NCBI GenBank assembly: GCA_017555465.1
Contig: JAFZGH010000301.1
Location: forward strand, 1 to 6,137
Reading direction: 5' to 3'
DNA length: 6,137 bases
Source of the DNA: Akkermansia sp.
Lineage (GTDB): Bacteria; Verrucomicrobiota; Verrucomicrobiia; Verrucomicrobiales; Akkermansiaceae
This document shows, one piece after another, positions 1 to 6,056 of the stretch; the first letter of the stretch is position 1; the number at the start of each line of letters is the position of its first letter. The notes under the pieces were generated by a model. The model was not told the DNA's origin, did no database searches, and saw nothing but the letters and a program-made list of their open reading frames with translations. The position numbers were made by a program, and so were the translations under genes.

Positions 1-860
1 GTTTCGCGGGCGTTTTTGGCGGCAATGAGCCATTGGCGCACGCCTTCCTTATCCTGGGATTCGAGCAGGTCGATGAGGTGGTGCAGGTCATTGACGCAAT
101 CGTGCAGGGCGGCGCGCACGGCCACATCGTTTTCCCAGAGGATGTCTGCCCACATGTTGGCGCCGCCGGAGCAGACGCGCGTGGTGTCCCGGAAGCCGCT
201 GGCGGCCAGGCGCTGCAAATCTTCCATGGGTTCCTGCCCCAGGGTGGCACCGCGGGCGCAGAGAGCGGCCAGAATGTGCGGACAGTGCGAGATGCGGGCC
301 ACGGTGCGGTCATGGTTCACCGGATCCATTACATAGGTGCTGGTGCCCAGTGCCTCCCAGAAGGCGGCAAGTTGTTTCACTTTTGCTTCTGGCGCGCCGT
401 GCGGGTTGGTGAGGGCTACGGTTGCACCCTTGATGAGTTCGGCGTAGGCGTTTTCGATGCCCTGGGTTTCGGCTCCCGCCATGGGGTGTGATCCGATGAA
501 GCAACGCCCGCGGCTGGTGAGCATGGCTCCGGTGGTGCGGTGCACATAGGCTTTCACGGAGCCGATGTCGGTGATGATGGCTTCCTTGGAAACGGCAGAA
601 AGGATGTAGCGGGAAAGTTCCTCAAACGCGCCGATGGGGGTAGCCAGGATGATGAGGTTGGCACCGCGTGCGGCTTCTCGGGCATCGGTGTAGGTGTGTT
701 CGGTGATGCCACGCTCGCGGATGAAGTCGAGCGGTTGCTGGCGGCGTGCCCAGATGCGCAGCTCGCACTGCGGCATGTGCTGGTGCACAGCCATGGCAAT
801 GGAGCCACCGAGCAGTCCGGGCCCCAGAATGCAGACCTTTTCGAAAGGAAGGGAACTCAT
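1..860 (-). CDS. tyrA: Prephenate dehydrogenase (TyrA family), 3' end cut by window edge
   Basis: Catalyses the NAD(P)-dependent oxidative decarboxylation of prephenate to 4-hydroxyphenylpyruvate, the committed step to tyrosine, in the cytoplasm. I translated the minus strand from the ATG at 860-858 and got 286 uninterrupted residues up to the edge. Visible motifs: dinucleotide-binding GPGLLGGS (13-20), ATPIG (73-77), DIGSVK (98-103), GSHPMAG (123-129), SHCPH (191-195) and GFRDTTR (222-228). By analogy with Aquifex PDH, S101, H125 and R228 should be catalytic or substrate-binding. No chorismate mutase domain precedes it, so this is the monofunctional type. The core enzyme is usually about 280-300 residues, so little may be missing, although a C-terminal ACT domain beyond the edge cannot be excluded. 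The start lies three bases after the stop of the upstream lipoprotein gene, which suggests co-transcription and perhaps translational coupling. No Shine-Dalgarno sequence is evident. Arogenate dehydrogenase activity is an alternative. Confidence 0.95.
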   Translation of the reverse strand, partial: MSSLPFEKVCILGPGLLGGSIAMAVHQHMPQCELRIWARRQQPLDFIRERGITEHTYTDAREAARGANLIILATPIGAFEELSRYILSAVSKEAIITDIGSVKAYVHRTTGAMLTSRGRCFIGSHPMAGAETQGIENAYAELIKGATVALTNPHGAPEAKVKQLAAFWEALGTSTYVMDPVNHDRTVARISHCPHILAALCARGATLGQEPMEDLQRLAASGFRDTTRVCSGGANMWADILWENDVAVRAALHDCVNDLHHLIDLLESQDKEGVRQWLIAAKNARE

Positions 861-863
861 GCT

Positions 864-1451
864 TTACGGCACGTAGAAGTGGAAGTTTGTGCCTCGCACC
901 TTCAGCTCCTTGCCGCTGGGGTAGGGGTTGCCGTTCTTATCCACCACGCGGATGGTCTTGCTGGGGTTGAGCGGGTTGTACACGCGTGTGGGATCGCCGG
1001 GCACGCGGGTGGCCACGGGAATGGGGCCGGTGTTGGTAATCTGGCTCATGTCCGTGGTCTGCGTGCTGGCAGCAGCGGGGGCAGGCTTGGTGACCACCGG
1101 CTGCAGTACCGGGGTGGTGGGCTTGGGTTCAGCCTTGGGCGTGGTCGCGGGTTTAGGCGCTGCGGCCTTAGTCACCTTGGGAGTGGTGGTAACCAGAATC
1201 GGCCTGGTCAGATCCAGCGGGGTGGCGGGATTGGCCGCTGCGGTCGGTTCGGGAATGGAAGGGGCCGGTGCCGGGGTAGGCGCGTAGTTGATGCCCGCAG
1301 GCTGGACGGTGCGCCAGGTGTCCGGATAGGCAGTGCGCCCGGCGCTGCCTTCATAGGGCATATCGGGCACGGATTGGGTAATGTACACACAGGAGCTGAA
1401 CATGCAGCCGGTAAGCGACAAGAGCAGAAGGTGGCGTGTGGACTTTTTCAT
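864..1451 (-). CDS. Putative lipoprotein with Pro/Ala/Thr/Lys-rich linker, function unknown
   Basis: A 195-residue protein I cannot name. The N-terminus has a Lys/Arg start (MKKSTRH), a short hydrophobic run (LLLLSLTG) and two possible lipobox cysteines: C16 in LTGC, which fits the consensus best, and C21 in FSSC, which gives a more usual hydrophobic length. Either makes a signal-peptidase-II lipoprotein likely. Residues about 58-135 are low complexity, rich in Pro, Ala, Thr and Lys with TPK/KP steps, which suggests a disordered spacer that could cross the periplasm or wall. The C-terminal 45 or so residues look folded: PGDPTRVYNPLNP, then VVDKNGNPYPSGKELKVRG and a final FHFYVP. From memory, short tails of the type PGxPxxVxSPY...GxxxKxP...FxVP occur in Akkermansia-like genomes; this one may be a divergent member, but that is unverified. 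Proximity to tyrA suggests shared transcription rather than shared function. The start has a pyrimidine-rich upstream region without Shine-Dalgarno. Confidence 0.82.
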   Translation of the reverse strand: MKKSTRHLLLLSLTGCMFSSCVYITQSVPDMPYEGSAGRTAYPDTWRTVQPAGINYAPTPAPAPSIPEPTAAANPATPLDLTRPILVTTTPKVTKAAAPKPATTPKAEPKPTTPVLQPVVTKPAPAAASTQTTDMSQITNTGPIPVATRVPGDPTRVYNPLNPSKTIRVVDKNGNPYPSGKELKVRGTNFHFYVP

Positions 1452-1480
1452 GAGGAAAGGGAAACTTGGTTCTTTAAGAT

Positions 1481-1509
1481 AAGTTAAATCTAAACCGGGA
1501 AAATGTCAA
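1481..1509 (-). promoter_or_regulatory. Candidate sigma70-type promoter for the lipoprotein-tyrA pair
   Basis: Reading the minus strand, a perfect -35 hexamer TTGACA lies at 1509-1504. After a 17-base spacer comes TAACTT at 1486-1481, which matches the TATAAT consensus at only three positions. Transcription would start near 1474, about 23 bases before the ATG at 1451. The -35 is strong and well placed but the -10 is weak; TATCTT at 1481-1476 is a better hexamer but the spacer would be 22. It is the only -35 consensus in the divergent spacer. Confidence 0.4.
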
Positions 1510-1542
1510 CGTAAAACCGCCGATAATGCCCCGTTGGGCGTA

Positions 1543-1548
1543 TATAAT
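1543..1548 (+). promoter_or_regulatory. Candidate -10 element (TATAAT) for ispG
   Basis: A perfect TATAAT in an otherwise GC-rich context lies 57 bases before the ispG ATG, giving a leader of roughly 50 bases. No acceptable -35 is found 16-18 bases upstream and there is no extended TGn, so the promoter may need an activator, or the match may be chance. It sits about 35 bases from the -35 of the opposing lipoprotein promoter, so the two could interfere. Confidence 0.35.
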
Positions 1549-1605
1549 TGGGCGGATATCTGCTTCGGGCTTGAAAAATGGCGGCATTGGGAGTAAAGTT
1601 AGGGC

Positions 1606-3348
1606 ATGAGCACGCTGCATTGCCCGAGTTTGTACCAGTATACGCGCCGCCTGACCCGCGAGGTGATGGTGGGAAACGTGGGGGTTGGTGGTAACAACCC
1701 CATCCGCATCCAGTCCATGCTGACCAGTGATACGCTGGATACGGCGGGGTGTGTGCGCGAATCGCTGGCTCTGGCTGAGGCCGGGTGCGAAATTATCCGC
1801 CTTACCGCGCAGACCAAGGTGTATGCCGCTAATCTGGAGAATATTGCCCGCGAGTTGCGGGCCGCCGGGTGCAATGTGCCGCTGGTGGCAGATATCCACT
1901 TCAAGCCCGATGCCGCTATGGAGGCTGCCAAGTGGGTAGAGAAAATCCGCGTGAATCCCGGTAATTTCGTGGATAAGAAGAAGTTTGTGGAGCGCGATTA
2001 CACCGATTACGAATACGAGGAGGAAATCGACAAAATCCGCACAGCCTTTACCCCGCTGGTGCTTTTCTGCAAGGAACATGGCCGCGCGATGCGCCTGGGG
2101 GCGAACCACGGTTCCCTCTCTGACCGCATCCTGAACCGCTATGGTGATACGCCGGACGGCATGGTGGAAAGCGCGCTGGAGTTTGCCCGCATTGCCCGCG
2201 AGCTGGATTACCATCAGTTGGTGTTCTCGATGAAGTCATCCAACGTGAAGGTGATGATTCAGGCCTACCGCCTGCTGGTGAAGCGCCTGGCAGAGGAAGG
2301 GCTGGATTGGAACTACCCCATCCACCTGGGCGTGACGGAGGCTGGCGAGGGCGAGGATGCCCGCATCAAGAGTGCCACGGGCGTAGGTTCTCTGCTGGCA
2401 GATGGTATTGGCGATACGCTGCGTGTTTCGCTCACCGAGGATCCGGTGTACGAAATTGCCCCCGGTTTTGAGCTGGCTGCCCCCTACCAGCCGGGCGTGA
2501 TGGCTGCTGCTGCCCCGCTTGCGGTGGAAGCGCCGGATGCCTTTAATCCCTTTGAATTCAACAAGCGCAAGGCCGATGTGATTACCCGCGGCGGCGTGAC
2601 TCTGGGCTGGAATGAACCGGTGCGTGTGGTGCTGCCGGAGTCTGCCTGCAAGGCGCTTGACCCCGCGGTGATGAAGGATTTCATGCCGGAAATCTCTTAC
2701 GAGGATTGCGCCCCGGTGGAGATTGACCCGCGCGATGCTGCTGCCACCGCGGCCCTGGAGGATGCTCCCGCTACGCTGGTGACGGTGAAGGATGGCATCG
2801 ACATGCCCTGCGTGCAGGCGTTCCGCCTGCTGGCGGCGGTTATCCCGACCCGCCACAGCATTCTGCTGAAGGATACACTGCTCAATGGTCAGGATTCGCT
2901 CTCTGCTCCCATGGCGGGTGGTGTGAATGCCGGTGCGCTCCTCTGCGACGGTATCGGCAATGCCGTGCTGGTGCGCCGCGAGGCTGACCCCGACAAGGCC
3001 GCCCGCCTGGGATTCAATATCCTGCAGGCTGCCGGGGTGCGCCTGAGCAAGACCGAGTACGTTTCCTGTCCGTCCTGCGGCCGCACGCACTACAACATTC
3101 AGGAGGCTGCCGCCCGTATCCGCGAGGCGACCGGCCACCTCAAGGGTGTGAAGATTGCCATCATGGGCTGCATTGTGAACGGCCCCGGCGAGATGAGCGA
3201 TGCCGACTTCGGCTATGTGGGCGGTGCGCCGAACAAGATTAACCTCTATGTGGGGCACACTCCGGTGGTGATGAATATTCCCCAGGAGGAAGCCGTGCAG
3301 CACCTGGTGCAGCTGATTAAGGATCACGGTCGCTGGGTGGAACCCTGA
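1606..3348 (+). CDS. ispG: 4-hydroxy-3-methylbut-2-enyl diphosphate synthase (GcpE), long insertion-containing form
   Basis: Converts 2-C-methyl-D-erythritol 2,4-cyclodiphosphate to HMBPP, the penultimate step of the MEP isoprenoid pathway, using a [4Fe-4S] cluster and reduced ferredoxin or flavodoxin. The 580 residues compare with about 370 in E. coli. The N-terminal TIM barrel (about 15-295) has VGNVGVGGNNPIRIQSM, the DIHF strand and RLGANHGSLSDRI. An extra domain follows (about 300-475), as in the plant, chlamydial and Bacteroidetes enzymes. The C-terminal cluster domain has C488 and C491 (CPSCGRT), C522 (GCIVNGPGE) and E529, matching the three cysteines and the glutamate that bind the cluster. 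All key residues are intact. The ATG at 1606 fits the family N-terminus (LHCPSLYQYTRRLTREV). AGGG lies only one base before it, too close for a normal Shine-Dalgarno. Transcribed alone, divergent from the lipoprotein gene and convergent with recN. Confidence 0.97.
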   Translation: MSTLHCPSLYQYTRRLTREVMVGNVGVGGNNPIRIQSMLTSDTLDTAGCVRESLALAEAGCEIIRLTAQTKVYAANLENIARELRAAGCNVPLVADIHFKPDAAMEAAKWVEKIRVNPGNFVDKKKFVERDYTDYEYEEEIDKIRTAFTPLVLFCKEHGRAMRLGANHGSLSDRILNRYGDTPDGMVESALEFARIARELDYHQLVFSMKSSNVKVMIQAYRLLVKRLAEEGLDWNYPIHLGVTEAGEGEDARIKSATGVGSLLADGIGDTLRVSLTEDPVYEIAPGFELAAPYQPGVMAAAAPLAVEAPDAFNPFEFNKRKADVITRGGVTLGWNEPVRVVLPESACKALDPAVMKDFMPEISYEDCAPVEIDPRDAAATAALEDAPATLVTVKDGIDMPCVQAFRLLAAVIPTRHSILLKDTLLNGQDSLSAPMAGGVNAGALLCDGIGNAVLVRREADPDKAARLGFNILQAAGVRLSKTEYVSCPSCGRTHYNIQEAAARIREATGHLKGVKIAIMGCIVNGPGEMSDADFGYVGGAPNKINLYVGHTPVVMNIPQEEAVQHLVQLIKDHGRWVEP

Positions 3349-3471
3349 ACCGTTTGACCAACGGGAGAATATCGTCCAGCCTCTGCAGTGGAACTGGATA
3401 TTGTTGCAGCGCAATCTGCAATATCGTTCGCGTCGGTCGTACCGATATCCGCGACTTTGGTGCGGACGGGG
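3349..3471. other. Convergent ispG/recN spacer with repeated GATAT-type motifs
   Basis: This 123-bp spacer has no plausible gene. It carries four related hexamers: AATATC at 3368-3373, GATATT at 3397-3402, AATATC at 3420-3425 and the palindrome GATATC at 3444-3449. A small inverted repeat TCGGT-CGT-ACCGA lies at 3433-3445. The motifs can pair in alternative ways, so the region may act as a 3'-end structure for one or both transcripts. No T-tract follows any hairpin. Confidence 0.45.
3397..3425. terminator. Imperfect hairpin between convergent genes, possible bidirectional 3'-end structure
   Basis: GATATT (3397-3402) pairs with AATATC (3420-3425), and GCAG (3406-3409) with CTGC (3416-3419). 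This gives a ten-pair stem with a three-base bulge (GTT) and a six-base loop. It begins 49 bases after the ispG stop and is reached 47 bases after the recN stop on the other strand. With no U-tract on either strand, it is not a canonical intrinsic terminator. It may protect 3' ends or work with Rho. Confidence 0.3.
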
Positions 3472-5133
3472 TTATTCCTTCACGCAGAGCAAGCCGCGGG
3501 CGTGGGCCTCTGCGGCGGGGCCGCTGGTGCCCAGCATGCGTACCAGTTCGGCAATGCGGGCTGCTTCATCTACTTCCTCCAGCCGGGAAACGGTGCGTCC
3601 TTCGGCGGTCTGCCCCTTGGAAATGAGGTAGTGGTGGTCTGCCAGGGCGGCCACCTGCGGGAAGTGGGTGATGGCGATGACCTGGTGCTCGCGTCCCAGT
3701 TCGCGCATCTTCATGCCCACGGCGCGGGCGATTTCGCCGCCCACGTTGGCGTCAATTTCATCGAAGATGAGCAGCGGGGTGTCATCTTGTCTGGCAAGGG
3801 CGCTTTTGAGGGCCAGCATGACGCGGGCCAGCTCACCGCTGGAGGCAATGAGACGCAGCGGTTTCTGCGGTTCGCCCGGGTTCGGGCCGAAGAGGAATTC
3901 CACTTCCTCCAGCCCCTGCGGGCCGGGTTCGGGCAGGGGGGAGAGCTGCGCGGTGAAGAGGGATTGCCGGAAGCCGAGGTGGCGGGCATGGGTGAGGAAA
4001 TCTGCCTCCAGCTGCGGGGCTGCGGCGGCGCGGGCGTCGGAGAGTTCCTTGCCGGCTTCGTGTACGGCGGCGTGGCAGCGTTGCTCTTCTGCCAGCAGCT
4101 CTTCGAGCCGCTGTTCCCGGTTGCCGATGGCATCGAGCTTCGCGCGGCAGGTTTCCAGATGCTCGCAGATGGCTTCAAAATCTGCCCCGTATTTGCGTTT
4201 CAGGTTATCCAGCAGGGAGATGCGGTTTTCCAGCTCGGCCAGTTCGGCGGGGTCGCATTCCAGTGTTTCCACGTAATCCTGGAGGTTGGCGGCCAGGTCT
4301 TCTGCGGTGTCGATGATGCTTTCCAGCCCCTCCAGCCAGGAGGCGCAGGAGGCATCAAGACGCTCCAGGTCGCGCCCGCTGCGCACCAGCTGGTGCAGGG
4401 TGGAGAGCAGGGAGCTCTCCTCGCCATCCACCATGTGGAGCATGGGCAGGGCGGTGTCCCGCAGGCGGTTGGCATTGCGTGCGCGCTGCCAGCGGGCTTC
4501 GAGCCCCTCCACTTCCTCTGCGGTGAAGGCGGCGCTTTCGATTTCCTCTACCTGGTGGCGTAGGAAGTCGAGTTCGCGTTCATTAGCCATTTCGCTTTCC
4601 TGCAGGGTGCGGTAGGCGGCGCGGGCATCCAGCCAGGAGCGGTAGGCAGTGTGGTAAGCGGCCAGGGTGGGGGTGTCTTCTGCAAAGGCATCGAGCAGGC
4701 AGAGCTGGCGTTCCTGCGAGGTGAGGGAGCGGTGCTCCTCCGGGTGGTGCATATCGACCAGCCCGGCGCCGATGCGCTTGAGCAGTTGCAGGGTAACGGG
4801 GCAGCTGTTGATGAACTGGCGGTTGCCGGTGGTGGTGACTACGCGGCGGATGATGAGCAGGCCGTCCTCGCAGGGGGGGACGCCGCTTTCCTCCAGCAGG
4901 GCGTTCAGCTCCGCGGCATGGCGAAGCTGGAACATGGCTTCGATGCTGCACTGGGTTTCCCCGCTGCGGATGAGGCTTTTATCGGCGCGCTCGCCGAGCG
5001 CCAGCGAGATGCCGCCCATGATGACGGATTTGCCCGCCCCGGTTTCACCGGTGATGCCCAGGAAACCCGCGTGGGGTTCCCAGGTGAGTTCGTCTACCAG
5101 GGCCAGATTCCGTATCTTGAGCAGGGAAAGCAT
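3472..5133 (-). CDS. recN: DNA repair protein RecN (SMC-like ATPase)
   Basis: SMC-family ATPase acting early in recombinational repair of double-strand breaks, at the nucleoid with RecA. Its 553 residues match the usual RecN length. The N-terminal ATPase half has FLGITGETGAGKS with Walker A at 29-36. A Glu/Arg/Leu/Ala-rich helical region from about 150 to 365 is the expected coiled coil with hinge. The C-terminal half has the ABC signature at 430-437 and Walker B LLIFDEIDANVGGEIA with D458 and E459, followed by the ITHFPQVAALADHHYLI segment. Two departures: the signature reads ASSGELAR rather than ASGGELSR, and the usual HGQHxHQ-like segment reads DMHHPEEHRSL (127-137). The catalytic residues are otherwise intact, so the protein should be active. 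It stands alone, convergent with ispG and divergent from the hydrolase gene. The start matches the family N-terminus (LKIRNLALVDEL). No Shine-Dalgarno is evident and no LexA box was recognised. Confidence 0.96.
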   Translation of the reverse strand: MLSLLKIRNLALVDELTWEPHAGFLGITGETGAGKSVIMGGISLALGERADKSLIRSGETQCSIEAMFQLRHAAELNALLEESGVPPCEDGLLIIRRVVTTTGNRQFINSCPVTLQLLKRIGAGLVDMHHPEEHRSLTSQERQLCLLDAFAEDTPTLAAYHTAYRSWLDARAAYRTLQESEMANERELDFLRHQVEEIESAAFTAEEVEGLEARWQRARNANRLRDTALPMLHMVDGEESSLLSTLHQLVRSGRDLERLDASCASWLEGLESIIDTAEDLAANLQDYVETLECDPAELAELENRISLLDNLKRKYGADFEAICEHLETCRAKLDAIGNREQRLEELLAEEQRCHAAVHEAGKELSDARAAAAPQLEADFLTHARHLGFRQSLFTAQLSPLPEPGPQGLEEVEFLFGPNPGEPQKPLRLIASSGELARVMLALKSALARQDDTPLLIFDEIDANVGGEIARAVGMKMRELGREHQVIAITHFPQVAALADHHYLISKGQTAEGRTVSRLEEVDEAARIAELVRMLGTSGPAAEAHARGLLCVKE

Positions 5134-5142
5134 AATTTATCT

Positions 5143-5171
5143 TTGCGTTCTGCGGGGGATTATGCCATAAT
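5143..5171 (+). promoter_or_regulatory. Candidate promoter for the MBL-fold hydrolase gene
   Basis: TTGCGT at 5143-5148, a 17-base spacer, then CATAAT at 5166-5171 (five of six matches to TATAAT). Transcription would begin near 5178, leaving a leader of about 20 bases before the ATG at 5199. The -10 is the right arm of a palindrome shared with the opposing recN promoter. Confidence 0.5.
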
Positions 5172-5187
5172 GCGCGGGGAAATCCAA
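5159..5187 (-). promoter_or_regulatory. Candidate promoter for recN, back to back with the hydrolase promoter
   Basis: On the minus strand, TTGGAT at 5187-5182, a 17-base spacer, then CATAAT at 5164-5159. Transcription would begin near 5152, about 19 bases before the ATG at 5133. The -10 is the left arm of the palindrome ATTATG-C-CATAAT (5159-5171), so the two divergent promoters have identical -10 hexamers one base apart and identical spacer lengths. Confidence 0.5.
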
Positions 5188-5198
5188 ACCAAAATCAG

Positions 5199-5978
5199 AT
5201 GCTGAACGTACTTTTCCTTGGCAGCGGCACTTCCACCGGGGTGCCCGTGATTGGCTGCGGCTGTGAGGTCTGCCGCTCGACCAACCCGCGCAACAAGCGC
5301 TGGCGGTCATCGCTTCTGGTGCGTTCGGCCACCACCACGCTGCTGGTGGATTCCTGCCCGGATCTGCGGGCCCAGGCTCTGCTGCACAATCTGACGGCTG
5401 TTGATGCGGTGCTGTATACACACGAACACCTGGACCATACCGCCGGGTTTGACGAGATGCGGGCGTTCTGCTGGAAACGCGCGGACAGATTGCCGCTGTA
5501 TGCTGGCAGCAGGTGTCTGGCGCATCTCAAGCGCATGTTCGGCTGGGCATTTGATGAGGCGAACACCTACCAGGGCTACATCCGCCCCGCGGCGCATGAC
5601 CACGCCGGGCAGCCGTTTGTGGTGGGGGATATTGAGGTGACCCCCGTTCCGGTGGTGCATGCCACGGTGGAAACATTCGGCTATGTGTTCCGCCGCGGCA
5701 GCAGGAGTTTTGGTTATGTCCCGGACATTCAGGAATTGCCTGCGGCCTCCGAACCGTTGCTGATGCATCTGGATGCACTGGCGATGGATGGCCTGCGCTA
5801 CCGCCCGCACCGCACGCATTTCTGCGTGGATGATACTGTGGCCGCCATGCAGCGGCTGCAGCCGAGCCGCGGTTTTGTGACCCACGTGGGGCACGAGGTG
5901 GAATACGAGTCTCTACGCCATTATCTGCCGGATTTTATGGAGCCGGCTTATGATGGCTTGGAAGTTATACTGAATTGA
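5199..5978 (+). CDS. PhnP-like metallo-beta-lactamase-fold hydrolase
   Basis: A 259-residue, predicted cytoplasmic metal-dependent hydrolase. The N-terminus LGSGTSTGVPVIGCGCEVC, followed by NPRNKRWRSSLLV, is typical of the PhnP branch; C20, C22 and C25 form the Cys-rich loop that binds a structural zinc in PhnP. LLVDSCPDLRAQ follows. The active-site motif THEHLDH supplies H75, H77, D79 and H80. Further expected metal ligands are H154 (VVHATVETFGYVF), D176 (YVPDIQELP) and the THVGHE motif (H229, H232). All standard ligands are present. E. coli PhnP cleaves phosphoribosyl cyclic phosphate in phosphonate use, but no phn gene is in this window, so a cyclic phosphodiesterase role on an unknown substrate is the safest inference. 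The start is the first ATG and fits the family; there is no clear Shine-Dalgarno. It is divergent from recN, with no gene close downstream on the same strand. Confidence 0.9.
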   Translation: MLNVLFLGSGTSTGVPVIGCGCEVCRSTNPRNKRWRSSLLVRSATTTLLVDSCPDLRAQALLHNLTAVDAVLYTHEHLDHTAGFDEMRAFCWKRADRLPLYAGSRCLAHLKRMFGWAFDEANTYQGYIRPAAHDHAGQPFVVGDIEVTPVPVVHATVETFGYVFRRGSRSFGYVPDIQELPAASEPLLMHLDALAMDGLRYRPHRTHFCVDDTVAAMQRLQPSRGFVTHVGHEVEYESLRHYLPDFMEPAYDGLEVILN

Positions 5979-5981
5979 ATA

Positions 5982-5997
5982 GCAGTGTTTTAACTGC
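5982..5997 (+). terminator. Weak hairpin just after the hydrolase stop codon
   Basis: GCAGT (5982-5986) and ACTGC (5993-5997) form a five-pair stem with loop GTTTTA, starting four bases after the hydrolase stop. No T-tract follows, so it is at best a weak or Rho-assisted 3' end. Confidence 0.22.
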
Positions 5998-6026
5998 GGA
6001 AAACGCAACCGGGTGTCTGCTTTCGG

Positions 6027-6056
6027 GTGACAAGTGGGGGTGAACTGTGCTCTAAT
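6027..6056 (+). promoter_or_regulatory. Candidate rightward promoter with extended -10, overlapping an inverted repeat
   Basis: GTGACA at 6027-6032 (five of six to TTGACA), an 18-base spacer, then TCTAAT at 6051-6056 (five of six to TATAAT), preceded by TGC, which makes an extended -10. Transcription would begin near 6063 and run off the window. Perfect seven-base arms GTGCTCT (6047-6053) and AGAGCAC (6068-6074) bracket the -10 and the start point, as an operator might. The gene it would serve lies beyond the edge. Confidence 0.45.

Noticed and set aside
1080..1260. Low-complexity repeats within the lipoprotein gene as a DNA repeat array or CRISPR-like element
   Set aside because: The repeats are irregular and explained by Pro/Ala/Thr/Lys codons of the linker; there are no constant repeat units or unique spacers.
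540..1487. Plus-strand open frame of 315 codons across tyrA and the lipoprotein gene
   Set aside because: It is antisense to two well-supported genes. Its Gly-rich, low-complexity product mirrors their GC-rich third positions and the Pro-rich linker.
1578..1694. Possible 38-codon upstream ORF overlapping the ispG start in another frame
   Set aside because: No ribosome binding site, no recognisable peptide, and its end is fixed by ispG codons. Probably chance.
2236..3414. Minus-strand open frame of 392 codons opposite ispG
   Set aside because: It is antisense to a full-length IspG with intact cluster ligands. The His/Arg/Gly-rich product is typical of a shadow frame.
3388..4563. Plus-strand open frame of 391 codons opposite recN
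   Set aside because: It is antisense to an intact RecN with all ATPase motifs. High GC at third codon positions removes stops from this frame, and the product resembles no family.
5134..5198. LexA (SOS) box upstream of recN
   Set aside because: No CTG-N10-CAG or Gram-positive type box was found in the spacer; the only clear symmetry is the -10 palindrome.
5199..5978. Assigning the hydrolase as PhnP of a phosphonate-use operon
   Set aside because: Motifs fit the PhnP branch, but no other phn gene is present and this branch includes many hydrolases of unknown substrate.
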